From IMG/VR virus record IMGVR_UViG_3300015371_000108, positions 1 through 34,585 of that record: 34,585 nt of DNA; one strand, written 5' to 3'. Source of the stretch: a virus. Under the pieces are notes generated by a model. That model did no database searches and was not told where the DNA came from. It worked only from the letters and a program-made list of their open reading frames with translations. A program made the position numbers and the translations under genes. Within the stretch, counting starts at the first letter, position 1. Each line of letters opens with the position of its first letter. Shown in pieces: positions 13,799-23,481 of this stretch.

Positions 13799-15285
13799 CG
13801 CCCGGCGTGCCTCCAGCTCACCGTGGCGTTGCCTCCGATGGCGTCAGCACCGGTCGCGATCACGTTGTCGCCCTTCTCCAGAAGCAGCCAGTCGTTCTCA
13901 GGGCCTGTGAGGTCGTAGCGGTTGTTGCCAAGACCGTCCACCACCGTACGCAAACGAGAATCGATGGTCAGAGACTCGCCGGTCAGCAGGCTGCCGGAGA
14001 TAACGACTCTCCTGCCATTGGTCAAATTGATCACGGCAGGGTTCGTGAGTGGACCAGTCAGGAGGACGTTGGCGTGAGTGCGGCTGTATCCCAAGTTCTT
14101 CGCGGTACCCAAGGTGACGCCGAACACGAGCCCACCGGATCCTGGGAACGGAATGCCTGTACCGCCTCCTGGGAAAGTCAGCGCAGCGGTTGCTACGGCA
14201 CCTGAGATAGATGTAGGCATCCGCGAAAGCAGCACCGCGCTCGACGACCGCAACGAGATCATGAAGGCCTTGCGGTAGTAGAGGCCATCGAAGCTCTCAT
14301 CGCCTTCAACCTTCGCGAACTTCTGACAATCAGGAACCATGAAGTCGCCAACGTTCATTCCCCTGAAGTCCACGTACTCGTAGCGCCAGTCAGTGCCGCC
14401 TGGATTGATCCGTAGTCCCATGTTGCCGGTGATGCCGGTGCCCAGTGCGGTTATGTCCGTGCTCGTCAGCGTGTGCGTTACGGTTTGAAGAGCTGTGCCT
14501 CCGAGAGCAGGGTCTGTGTTCCACAGCTCGGCCGTGACGACGTTGCCTTCGACCTTCGCTCGGATCCAGTAGGTGGTAGCGGTGCTGAGCGCCTGAGAGA
14601 CCGTGGTCTTGGCTGCCAGGGTGCCGCCGATGACCGTGAAGATGCCGAACTGCGTACTCGTGTTTCGCGCGCCTATGGCGAGGTAGTCCGTATCGGTCTT
14701 GCGCCGAAGTCGGATCATCGACTCGTGCGTGGTCACAGAAGCGCCGGTCGTGAACTTGACCTCTGCCCAACCGTCAACGTATGTGCGGTAGGGCATGTAG
14801 AGCGTCTTCAAGCCGGTCGAAGAAGGAACGATCTGCCCGTTCGACACAGCGAGACCAGAACCCAAATCAACCACGTAGTCCTGCATGACGGCTGCGGAAG
14901 AGCCGCCCTCGAAGTCGTCGCGCCAATCCATCCATCTCAGCAGAAGATCGTCTTCGGTGAGATCGTCAACCGCTGCCTTGAGCTGCGCCCACATGTGGCG
15001 CATGTAGTTCAAGTTGCCTGCCTGAACGTAGCCAGTGAGACCGATGGTGCGACCTCCGTAGCGACTGCCGAAGGGAGTCTCTCCGTCGGCGTCCGGATTG
15101 GGCTCGCGGCTGTCGCGAACATCGGAATCATCGAGACCAGTAACTCTGGTCAGCCGGTAGTGGTCGGGCCAACGACGGTCGTTGAGTGTCAGTCCCTTGT
15201 ACTCGAAAACGCACTCCAGGCCACGCGGGGCGATGAGAGCCGTGTCGGCAATCGTCTTGAAATCCGTCGCCCTCATCGTTGGCAT
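13795..15285 (-). CDS. Distal tail (Dit-like) protein with beta-sandwich insertion, 496 aa
   Basis: Position directly after the tape measure and before the hub is that of the distal tail protein. The N-terminal part (GLTLNDRRWPDHYRLTRVTG, GGRTIGLTGYVQAGN, MWAQLKAAV) fits the Sipho_tail family. Residues about 135-320 form an inserted beta-sandwich resembling concanavalin/LamG domains (WAEVKFTTGA, DYLAIGARN, YWIRAKVEGNVVTAELW, GNMGLRI). The C-terminal part is another beta domain (GRRVVISGSLLTGESLTIDS, WRHAGR). The insertion may bind cell-surface carbohydrate. Start is ATG 15285, immediately after the tape measure stop. Confidence 0.75.
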   Translation of the reverse strand: MPTMRATDFKTIADTALIAPRGLECVFEYKGLTLNDRRWPDHYRLTRVTGLDDSDVRDSREPNPDADGETPFGSRYGGRTIGLTGYVQAGNLNYMRHMWAQLKAAVDDLTEDDLLLRWMDWRDDFEGGSSAAVMQDYVVDLGSGLAVSNGQIVPSSTGLKTLYMPYRTYVDGWAEVKFTTGASVTTHESMIRLRRKTDTDYLAIGARNTSTQFGIFTVIGGTLAAKTTVSQALSTATTYWIRAKVEGNVVTAELWNTDPALGGTALQTVTHTLTSTDITALGTGITGNMGLRINPGGTDWRYEYVDFRGMNVGDFMVPDCQKFAKVEGDESFDGLYYRKAFMISLRSSSAVLLSRMPTSISGAVATAALTFPGGGTGIPFPGSGGLVFGVTLGTAKNLGYSRTHANVLLTGPLTNPAVINLTNGRRVVISGSLLTGESLTIDSRLRTVVDGLGNNRYDLTGPENDWLLLEKGDNVIATGADAIGGNATVSWRHAGR

Positions 15286-18200
15286 CTAGGTGGCCCTCCG
15301 CTGGCTGCGCTTGAACTCGACGACCTCGAACGCGTGTCCGATGTCTACGTCCTTCTCCACATTATGAAGGTGCACGTGCGTGTGCTCCTCGGAACCCGGC
15401 GCTAGCTGGCCGCGACGCGGGTTCGTGATGATCTCGCCAGCGTGCAGGTAGGCAGGGCCGTCGTAGGGCATTACGCCACCAGCCTGGAAGTGGGGAAGGT
15501 ACTGGTAGAGCGGCAGACCGTTCCCGTTGAAGAGCGCCATCCGTAGGTTCTGCCAGAGCGATGACGAAAAGGACTGCCCGACAGGGTTGTTGATCTTGTT
15601 GAGCTGATCGGTGTTATCGAGGATCGCCAGCGTGTTGTCCAGCATCGACTGGATGAGCGCTTGGAAGGCGGTGCGCTCAGTCTCGCCCATGGTCGCTTCG
15701 AGCGCCGCGATTGCCGGGCCAAGCTCAGCGAGCTTGGTAGCGAAGCTGGTCGGGCTCTGCTGGAAGGCATTAGCGAGCTGCGTGAGGATCGATCCGCCAG
15801 CGCCGCTGAACTCGCCAGCTCCAGAGCGCACGTTGTTGGCGATCTCCGTGGCGGCGATCTTGAGCTGCTCAGCGGACTGCTGGAGGAACCTCTGAATCTG
15901 CCCGAATTGAGTGGACCCTGTGAGCTGCCCGAGGCGCTCGATGATGGTCTGGGCAGAACCGATGAGGCCGGTGGAACGCTCTGCCCGGCCGGTGATGATC
16001 TCGGTCGCTGTCTGGCGGTAGGTGAAGACCAGCTCGCGGTTGGACTGCTCCAACTCCTGGATCGACGTGTTCAGCTCGTCGATGCGCTCCTGTGTCTCCT
16101 TCGCGAGACCGACGTTTCCCTGAGCCCTAGCAACAGCCAAAACGCGAGACAGCTCGGTGATCTCGCCACGAGCGTAGGAGACGCGCTGCGCGCCGATGAC
16201 CTGCTGCTGAGATATGGCACCGAGTCTGTTGCCAGCTCGATCTGCGACTGAGGCAAGACGTTCCCTGATGTCCAACTGGCGGCTTGCGTTGGCGTAACGA
16301 CCCTCGATGTTGTCGAAGACCGCCTTCAGGTTCGCGGCTGTCTGCTCGAAGATCGAAGCTGTCACGTCGCGGAGCTGATCAGCCAGCGCGTCTGCGATGC
16401 CCTGCCAACGGGAGTCACGTCGGGCAAGGGCGGAGGCCTGAGCGAAACGGCGCGACAGGACAGCCTGCTGAGCCTTCAGGTTGGCCAGTTGCAGCTCGCC
16501 GATCCTACGAGCAGCGTCCTCATTGCCGAGCGCCGCGAAGATGCGGTCGTACATGTCGAGACCAGACGCCTGCTGAGTGGAGGCACGCAGCGCCTTCTCC
16601 GTGTTGGCCTCAAAGCGATCCTGGAGTGCCTTGTAGAGATTCTCCTGGTTCTCAGCGAATCTTGCATCCAGCGACGACAGCTCGTTCTGGAAGCGGGTGC
16701 GAGCTGCGATGAGAGTGCGGTACCGGTCCTCCTCGGCCTTGCTGACGCCGCCCTTCTTGATCCTGTTGATCTGGGCCTGGACTGCGTTGAGCCCCTGACG
16801 AGCCTCAGCGCGCGCTGTACGGATCGCGGTGCCCAGATCCTCGTACATGTCCACCGTGCGGTTGGCAACCTGCACAGCGTCCGAGAGAGGGCCACCACGA
16901 CGACGCGTGAGTCGAGAGCCAACTCGGCGGAAGCCCTGCTGAGCGAGCGCCAGAGAAGTCTCCATGCGCGTCCCGAGGCGGTCGAGAGCTTCGCCCATCT
17001 GATCGAGGTATCCACCATCGTCAGTGATGTTGCGGATGTTCTTGACGAACTTGTCGATCCGCGCCCCGAGCTTGCCCTTCTTGCCGATCTGGTTGATGGC
17101 CTTGAAGACCTCATCCATCTCTCGCTCAAGACCGCTGACGCTAGTCGGGTCGATGACCGGAGCTGTGTAGCCGCGACCTGCACCCAGACCGCCCTTGACC
17201 GCGTTAGCCAGCAGACGAGCGCGCTGACGGTAGCCTTCAGCGTCCATGTGGATGCCATCGGGTCCGACGGCGATGCCACGCGTGTTGACGAGCCGCACAT
17301 TGTCGTGCTCCGCAGCGAACTCACGCAGGACTCTGTTCTTCGCCGCAGCGCCAGGACCGCGAACCGTGGAGAGGACAAGCTCCTGATCGTCACGCAGAAG
17401 CCTGTAGGCGCGCTTGAGGTTCTTCTCCAGCACGCTGGCATGAGCATCATTCGTGCCAACATCGAAGATGACCTCGCGGTACGCCTTCTTGAGCTTCTGC
17501 TTGAGGATGTCGATGGCCTGATCGGAGTTTCTGCCCTCGCGAGCGTTCGAGACGAGACCATCAACCATCCGCTTCAGGGCACGCTGGATCCCGACGCCGA
17601 GAGAGTCACCGATGTGAAGCACCTCGCCACCGTCAGCGAACGACTCCTTGGCAGTTCCGCTGAATCCCAGCAGACGCTTGATCGCTGAGGTGGAGACGCC
17701 CATCGCTGCTGCGAGCTTGAGCTGCTGGCTCTTGTTGAGGATCCATTCGCCAGCGTGGGCGATGATGCTCATCGGCTCGCCCTGGCCACGACCCGGAAGC
17801 TCGCCGCCTCGTGCGTAGCCAGCCTCTCCGCCGACGAATCCTCCGGCGGCCCGACGCCTACCGAAGCGCTCCAGAGCCGTCTGGGCGGGACTGTAGCGGT
17901 CTCCCACCTCGTTCGCACCCATCCGCTCGTATCGGAAGGCGATGGCGTCCACGGCCTCCTTGAGCGTGTCAGCGCCACGAATGGCAGCAGCGGCTGCGCT
18001 CTCGGGACCGTTCAGCTCATAGAGGATGTAATCGAGCTGCGTCTTGAGGCTTGTCCAGTTCTGGTTGCGGTCTGCCGCGAAGTTCTTCAGGCCTACCAGA
18101 CGACCGCCGAGCCACTGGGCGAGACCGGTCGCGCCGCTGGCCCCGTTGACGATGGTCGTAGAGAGACCCGACTCCTGCGAGAGATTGCCGACCCACGCTG

Positions 18201-21200
18201 CCGCCTGAGCATCAGTGAAACCAGCGGACCGGAAGAAGTTGAAGACCTGCTGAGCCCGTGGACCGTCACCCAGTTCTGCGACGCCGTGAAGACCGAGCGC
18301 ATCGGTGCCACCACCGAACTTGATGGCCAGCTTGTCGATGAGCTTGTTGGCCGCGTTGCGCGCCTTGTTGACCATCTTCGAGGCCAATTCCTTCAGCGGA
18401 CCGACGCCCTTGAATTGGGCCCGGTCCACATGGTCTACATCGAAGCTGTCGCTGTCAGTGACGCCAGCCAGCAGCTTGGCAACAGACAAGCCTCGCAGCG
18501 AGCGCGAGATCAGCTTGGCCATGAGCGGGCCGTTGAACGCGAAGGCGTCCTTCATGGCGAGATGGACGTGATCCTGATGCCCACCGATTGGATAGCCGTT
18601 GAACTGATCCCTGTCGCGCCAGATGAGCTGCTTGACGACCTGCGGAATCCTGGTCTTGACGAAGGCGTTCAGTGCATCCTCGCCAGCGGTCAGGACACCG
18701 TTGCCCATGTCAAGAGCGCGGTGGTAGAAGTGATCGGAGACGTTGCCAGAGCTGGTCATCCGGTTGTGGCCGTCGTAGCCCGTGAAGTACGTCATGCCGA
18801 ACTTCTTCTTGGCCATGTTCCAGACGGGTGTGAAGCCCTCGCCTGAATGGCCGGGGCCGGTAAAACCACCGGTCGCGAAGCCTGGCGAATGCGTGCCTGC
18901 ATGGAGAGCACTGGTGCTCTTGAAGAGACCGTCGAGTGTCGTGCCGTACTGATTCCACAGCGCCGAGTTGACGACCTTCTGGTGGGCCCAGTTCAGGACC
19001 GCCTCGCCACGCCCCAGCCACGTCGGGATCGCATCCTCACCACGCTCTCCGGAGCGGCCGACCATGCCGCCTCCGGCGTGACCACGGGGACGGCGGAGAG
19101 AGACGGCGACCGGCTTGGCATCGAAGGCGTTGAGTGACTCGTTGGTCGCGTTAGTGACATAGCGCAGACCCTGGTAGACGGCTTGCTGAACGTCATCGAA
19201 GGAGCGGTCAAAGAACCTAGCGATGCGATTCGTGCTCTGATCAGCCTCGTCCTCCATGTTGTTCAGACGCGAGCTGAAGACGTTCTGGATCTGCGTCATC
19301 AACCGCGACACGTTGATGCGGAGGACGTTGACCCTATTCTCGATCATCGTGGAGCCTCTGCGGGCAGACGCAGCAACGTCCTCCCACATGCCGCCCCAAG
19401 CCTTCTTGAAGGACTCCAGATTGCCGACGAAGTTGACACCGATGGCCGCCGGTGCTGCGACTGCGCCACCCTCGGCGTAGCGACCTGCCTGACCGCTCTG
19501 GCCACCGCCTCCGAGCAGACGGCGGATGGCGAAGATCACGCCATGGCCACCAGCGTTCTGGACCTCCTGCTTGGTCAGGACGTGCTCGCCTGGCGTCAGC
19601 AGGGCGGGAACAGAATCCGTATCGCCCACTCCGGGGATCGGACCACCGCTGGCCTTCAGCAGCGAGAGCGGGTTGATGTTGCGTCCGCCGACCTCGATGC
19701 GACCGCTCAGCGCCCCGGCGATGGCGTCCTTCACAGCATCAGCGCCTGAGACGATCCCTCGGGCGATTCCCTTGATGATCCGCAGGCCGAAATCTTCCAG
19801 ATCGCCACCGATGTCGTGGATGAAGTCTCCGACGGCGTTGATGGCGCTCCGGAAACCGCGAATGAGCAGACGCGGCAGAGACTTGAGGCCATCCAAGATG
19901 CCTTCAATGATGCTCTTGGCGAGTGCTACGGCTGGCTTGCCGATGTAGTCGATCACCGCGTTCATGCCCCGGCGGAAGAGCCGGATGAAAAAGCCGCCGA
20001 TGCCGGAGAGAACTCCCCAAAGCGCGTCGAAGATGCCCTGAGCGATCTTCCGGACTCCCCTGAGTGCCAGTCGCCCGGCCTCGTCGAAGTCACCTCTGAA
20101 GACGGCCATGATCGCGCTCAAGATGTCGAGCACGCCGCCGAAGACCCGGATGACGCCTCTGATCGTGTTGCCGACCATGATCCCGAAGGAGTGGATGGCC
20201 TCGATCAATACGTCGCCGATAATGCTGGCGATGGTGGTGAGGATGTCCAGGAAGACGCCGAGCAGACCGGCGTTGCCGCCCCGGAACTGTGCCATGAAGT
20301 CTTCGATGCTCTCCTTCAGATCATCGAATCCCGGCTTGACGATCTTGAAGATGTCGCGAAACGTCCTGATGACCTGCCGCCAGATATCGTCGAGCTTCCC
20401 AGCGCGCTGGAGGAGAATCACCAGCACTGCGGCCAGAGCAATCCAGGGCCCGGCGATGACGAGTCGTGCTCGTGAGAAGAGGCCAGCAGTTCGAGTGGCC
20501 TGTGAGCCGAGTCGTTCGGTGAGGGTGGTCGTCTCTGCCAGACGCCCGATCAGGAAGCCGATGGGCCGAGTGATGCCGCCGAAGATCGCGAACGCACGGC
20601 CGAGCACAGACATCCCGAACGCAGTCGCCAGCAGCGCCGAAGCGATTCGCGCGATACCCGGATGCGCCTTGATGATGTCGCCCAGCGCAGCGGTTGCGCT
20701 GCCCAGCGCCCGAGCGAAGTTTCCGATGGCCGGGATGAGCACCTGAGCCAGGAACGCCGCGAAGCCTTCGACAGATCGCAGCCCCTGAGTGCCGAAGGTC
20801 TTGTTGATCTCGTTCGCGATGGACTCGAACACTGGAGCCATCGCCTCGATCATCTTGCGAGACAGATCGAAGAAGCGCTGGAAGAACTCGTTGAGCTTCG
20901 TCCCAGGAGTCTCGATGGCGTCTGCCCAGCCACGGATGGCGTCGGCCATGTCGCGCACGAGCTTGAGACCGTTCTGAGCGCCACCGCCCGGACCTGCCAG
21001 CGCAGCGAAGAGGCGGATGACCTGCCAGATCAGATCGCCCCAGGCCTTCAGGTGGACGACGCCCTCCTTGAAGAAGTCCTGAAGGGCACCGGACTTTCTG
21101 CCCTGCTCGAAGAAGTCGGAGACGCGATCCGAGATGTCGCGTACCCAGAGGATGATCTGTCGGAAGGCCGGGCCCGCTGCCTCAGCGAGATCAGCGAAGG

Positions 21201-23481
21201 CCTTGCCCATGTTGATCGCGATGTCAGTCAGCGGAGCGAGGTTGCGGCGAGCTTGCTCGACGATCCTCAGTAGCTGCCCAATGGCTGCGTCGCTTGTGAA
21301 GGCATCGACAATGCGGTTGAACTGTGCCGCCATCGTCGTGGCAAGCCCGCGCGCTGCGTTGCGGATCCGTGGATCCTGAAGCAGCTCTATGACGCGGTTG
21401 ATCGTCCGCGTGAAGGCGTTTATGAGCGGCTCGGTGGCGAACTGGGCGAAGTCGCGCCATACGGTCTGAAGCCGGAGGATGGCCTGGTAGAGACGACGCT
21501 CAGCCCCCGAGAGCTGAGACATGAGGTAGTTGAGCTTGCCAGCGGCGGCTGTTACGCCTTCCTGAGCCTGTGTGGCTGAACGATTCGCGCCATCAAGGCT
21601 CCTCTGGGCCTCTCTGGCGGCCCTCTGAGCGTCTCGGAGCTGCTCATTGGCAGCAGCGACCTCAGGAGAGCCTCCAGGACCGGCAGCGAGCCTTGAAGCG
21701 ACCTCACGACGATTGGCCTGGAGTTCTGCTGTCGCCTCATCACGGCGAACGAAGGCGCGCGGAAGAGCGCTCGTGTCGCCGGTGCGAGTGGCGCGGCGAA
21801 TCGCGCTCTCGGACTCCTCGACACTGAGCGCCAAACCACGCTGGGCGAGAATCAGCTCGTTGAGCTTGTCGATTCCCTCCTGGCGTGCATCGTTGACATT
21901 CTGCTGAGCCTCACTAACTCGGCGTCCAGCATCAGCCAGCCGTTCCTCTGCTCCTCTGACCTGATCGACTGCACTGGCCTGTTGCCGAGCTGCCTGAGCG
22001 CCCTGGTAGCTCTGCTGCTGCTGGAGAAGATTCGCCTGCTGTACTGCATTCATCACCGAAGCGATGCGCTGAGCTGCTGCGGCAAGGAGACCAAGCGGCC
22101 CGAGCGCCTGTGCGATGCCCGCAACGAGCGAACCACCTACCGCAGCACCGGCCATTCCGGCAGAAGACGCCAACGAGAATAGAGCGCCGCCAGCAGCAGA
22201 CGCGAGCAGGAAGAGCTGATTGAAGAAGGTCGCGATACCGAGAGACATCAGCCCTCGGAGGAAGTTGTCGAAGGAGGAGATCGTCTGTGATGATCCGTGG
22301 AAGCCCTCACTGGCCGCCCTCAGCGAGCCACGCAGAAGACCGAGCCTCTGACTGGCGTGGTCGGAGTCCCTGGCCACTGTCCTCATGGCAGCGCTGGCAG
22401 CAGCAACCTTGGCGAAATCGACATCCATATCGACGTTGATCTCGATGTCCTTGCCGAGCAGCTCCTTCATCGCCATGACCTCGGCCGCGTGAGCCGTCAT
22501 GGCACCCGAGTCGAGATCGATGTTGGCCTCGATGTGGTCGAACAGAGCGCGGAGACCGGCGGCGACTTCCTGAGCCTCAGCACGAGCCTGCTTCGCGTCG
22601 AAGTCGAGCTGGGCCTTGATGACCAGATCGCCGCGTTCGGCGGCGCGGCGACGCTCTTCCTCGATGCGCTGAATGCGCTGAATCTGCTCCAGGTACTTCT
22701 TGCCGAGCTGAAGCTCCTGCTCCTCCTTGCGCATGCGATCCTCGACCGCCTTGCGCCTGTCAGCCTCGATCCTCAGAACATCTCGAAGATCAGCCTCGCG
22801 ACGACGCGCTGCCTCGGACTCGGAACGGTTGATGATGTCGAGCGTCTTCTGGGGCTCTCGGCGACGCTCCTCCTCTTCCTTCTGCATCGCGCGACGCTCT
22901 TCCTCGCGGAATCGCTGCCGAGCACGAGCCTGCTGGGTGAACTCCTGCATCTGACGCGCGTGAGCGCGCTGGCGCTCTTGGTCGGCCTTGGCTTCCGCCT
23001 GAGCGTTCCTGTCGGCCTCAGCTCGGACCATCTTGAGCGCTTCGACCTGAGTCCTGGCATCTGCAAGAGCGCGGGCAGAACGACGCTTGGCAGCGGCATC
23101 GCCCTTGCCCATCGATTCGACTAGAGCGTCCTCTGCTGAACGAAGCTGCTGTAGCGCCTGAACCCGCTGAGCGTCACTGGCATTGGCGTCGCCCTGCGCA
23201 CGCGCGTATCGCGAGGCCGCCTGCTCCAGCTTGACCATCGCATTGACCTGATCCTCGTTGGAGGCTTTGATCTCCTTCTGCCTCCGCAGAAGCTCCGCCT
23301 GCGACGAATTGATCCTCCGAGTCATGTTCTCGAAGGACTGCCCGACCCTCTCGTTCTGCTGCTGCTGCTCGTTCTGGAGCCGCTGAAGCTCCTTCTGGTT
23401 CTGGAGCAGCTTCCCGAACGCCTCGGACGTGTTGTCCTTGGCGTTGAGAATTATGTCAATGAGGTACCGGGCGTCTGCCAT
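15286..23481 (-). CDS. Tape measure protein with M15-like, tail-lysozyme and SGNH hydrolase domains, 2731 aa
   Basis: Sets tail length and is expected to travel into the host envelope during DNA entry. Residues 1-330 are a highly charged coiled coil. Hydrophobic stretches lie at about 405-475, 945-1035 and 1080-1130. An M15/VldE-like metallopeptidase domain spans about 1545-1660 (H1584 and D1591 in SDH-x6-D, H1638 and H1640 in DHVHL). A phage tail lysozyme domain spans about 1735-1870 (E1770 in SQESG, then GATGLAQW). An SGNH/GDSL hydrolase domain spans about 1952-2105 (S1960 in IGDSLGVG, N2011 in VGTND, D2075 and H2078 in DGIH). Residues 2110-2650 are coiled coil again. Four short GE motifs (near 1299, 1493, 1912 and 2683) flank the enzyme blocks. 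The start overlaps the chaperone stop (TAATG). Very long for the family, implying a long tail. Confidence 0.93.
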   Translation of the reverse strand: MADARYLIDIILNAKDNTSEAFGKLLQNQKELQRLQNEQQQQNERVGQSFENMTRRINSSQAELLRRQKEIKASNEDQVNAMVKLEQAASRYARAQGDANASDAQRVQALQQLRSAEDALVESMGKGDAAAKRRSARALADARTQVEALKMVRAEADRNAQAEAKADQERQRAHARQMQEFTQQARARQRFREEERRAMQKEEEERRREPQKTLDIINRSESEAARRREADLRDVLRIEADRRKAVEDRMRKEEQELQLGKKYLEQIQRIQRIEEERRRAAERGDLVIKAQLDFDAKQARAEAQEVAAGLRALFDHIEANIDLDSGAMTAHAAEVMAMKELLGKDIEINVDMDVDFAKVAAASAAMRTVARDSDHASQRLGLLRGSLRAASEGFHGSSQTISSFDNFLRGLMSLGIATFFNQLFLLASAAGGALFSLASSAGMAGAAVGGSLVAGIAQALGPLGLLAAAAQRIASVMNAVQQANLLQQQQSYQGAQAARQQASAVDQVRGAEERLADAGRRVSEAQQNVNDARQEGIDKLNELILAQRGLALSVEESESAIRRATRTGDTSALPRAFVRRDEATAELQANRREVASRLAAGPGGSPEVAAANEQLRDAQRAAREAQRSLDGANRSATQAQEGVTAAAGKLNYLMSQLSGAERRLYQAILRLQTVWRDFAQFATEPLINAFTRTINRVIELLQDPRIRNAARGLATTMAAQFNRIVDAFTSDAAIGQLLRIVEQARRNLAPLTDIAINMGKAFADLAEAAGPAFRQIILWVRDISDRVSDFFEQGRKSGALQDFFKEGVVHLKAWGDLIWQVIRLFAALAGPGGGAQNGLKLVRDMADAIRGWADAIETPGTKLNEFFQRFFDLSRKMIEAMAPVFESIANEINKTFGTQGLRSVEGFAAFLAQVLIPAIGNFARALGSATAALGDIIKAHPGIARIASALLATAFGMSVLGRAFAIFGGITRPIGFLIGRLAETTTLTERLGSQATRTAGLFSRARLVIAGPWIALAAVLVILLQRAGKLDDIWRQVIRTFRDIFKIVKPGFDDLKESIEDFMAQFRGGNAGLLGVFLDILTTIASIIGDVLIEAIHSFGIMVGNTIRGVIRVFGGVLDILSAIMAVFRGDFDEAGRLALRGVRKIAQGIFDALWGVLSGIGGFFIRLFRRGMNAVIDYIGKPAVALAKSIIEGILDGLKSLPRLLIRGFRSAINAVGDFIHDIGGDLEDFGLRIIKGIARGIVSGADAVKDAIAGALSGRIEVGGRNINPLSLLKASGGPIPGVGDTDSVPALLTPGEHVLTKQEVQNAGGHGVIFAIRRLLGGGGQSGQAGRYAEGGAVAAPAAIGVNFVGNLESFKKAWGGMWEDVAASARRGSTMIENRVNVLRINVSRLMTQIQNVFSSRLNNMEDEADQSTNRIARFFDRSFDDVQQAVYQGLRYVTNATNESLNAFDAKPVAVSLRRPRGHAGGGMVGRSGERGEDAIPTWLGRGEAVLNWAHQKVVNSALWNQYGTTLDGLFKSTSALHAGTHSPGFATGGFTGPGHSGEGFTPVWNMAKKKFGMTYFTGYDGHNRMTSSGNVSDHFYHRALDMGNGVLTAGEDALNAFVKTRIPQVVKQLIWRDRDQFNGYPIGGHQDHVHLAMKDAFAFNGPLMAKLISRSLRGLSVAKLLAGVTDSDSFDVDHVDRAQFKGVGPLKELASKMVNKARNAANKLIDKLAIKFGGGTDALGLHGVAELGDGPRAQQVFNFFRSAGFTDAQAAAWVGNLSQESGLSTTIVNGASGATGLAQWLGGRLVGLKNFAADRNQNWTSLKTQLDYILYELNGPESAAAAAIRGADTLKEAVDAIAFRYERMGANEVGDRYSPAQTALERFGRRRAAGGFVGGEAGYARGGELPGRGQGEPMSIIAHAGEWILNKSQQLKLAAAMGVSTSAIKRLLGFSGTAKESFADGGEVLHIGDSLGVGIQRALKRMVDGLVSNAREGRNSDQAIDILKQKLKKAYREVIFDVGTNDAHASVLEKNLKRAYRLLRDDQELVLSTVRGPGAAAKNRVLREFAAEHDNVRLVNTRGIAVGPDGIHMDAEGYRQRARLLANAVKGGLGAGRGYTAPVIDPTSVSGLEREMDEVFKAINQIGKKGKLGARIDKFVKNIRNITDDGGYLDQMGEALDRLGTRMETSLALAQQGFRRVGSRLTRRRGGPLSDAVQVANRTVDMYEDLGTAIRTARAEARQGLNAVQAQINRIKKGGVSKAEEDRYRTLIAARTRFQNELSSLDARFAENQENLYKALQDRFEANTEKALRASTQQASGLDMYDRIFAALGNEDAARRIGELQLANLKAQQAVLSRRFAQASALARRDSRWQGIADALADQLRDVTASIFEQTAANLKAVFDNIEGRYANASRQLDIRERLASVADRAGNRLGAISQQQVIGAQRVSYARGEITELSRVLAVARAQGNVGLAKETQERIDELNTSIQELEQSNRELVFTYRQTATEIITGRAERSTGLIGSAQTIIERLGQLTGSTQFGQIQRFLQQSAEQLKIAATEIANNVRSGAGEFSGAGGSILTQLANAFQQSPTSFATKLAELGPAIAALEATMGETERTAFQALIQSMLDNTLAILDNTDQLNKINNPVGQSFSSSLWQNLRMALFNGNGLPLYQYLPHFQAGGVMPYDGPAYLHAGEIITNPRRGQLAPGSEEHTHVHLHNVEKDVDIGHAFEVVEFKRSQRRAT

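Noticed and set aside
14473-22000. Long plus-strand open frames opposite the Dit-like and tape measure genes
   Set aside because: GC-rich coding DNA keeps antisense frames open; they lack ribosome sites and family motifs, while the minus-strand genes are clear.
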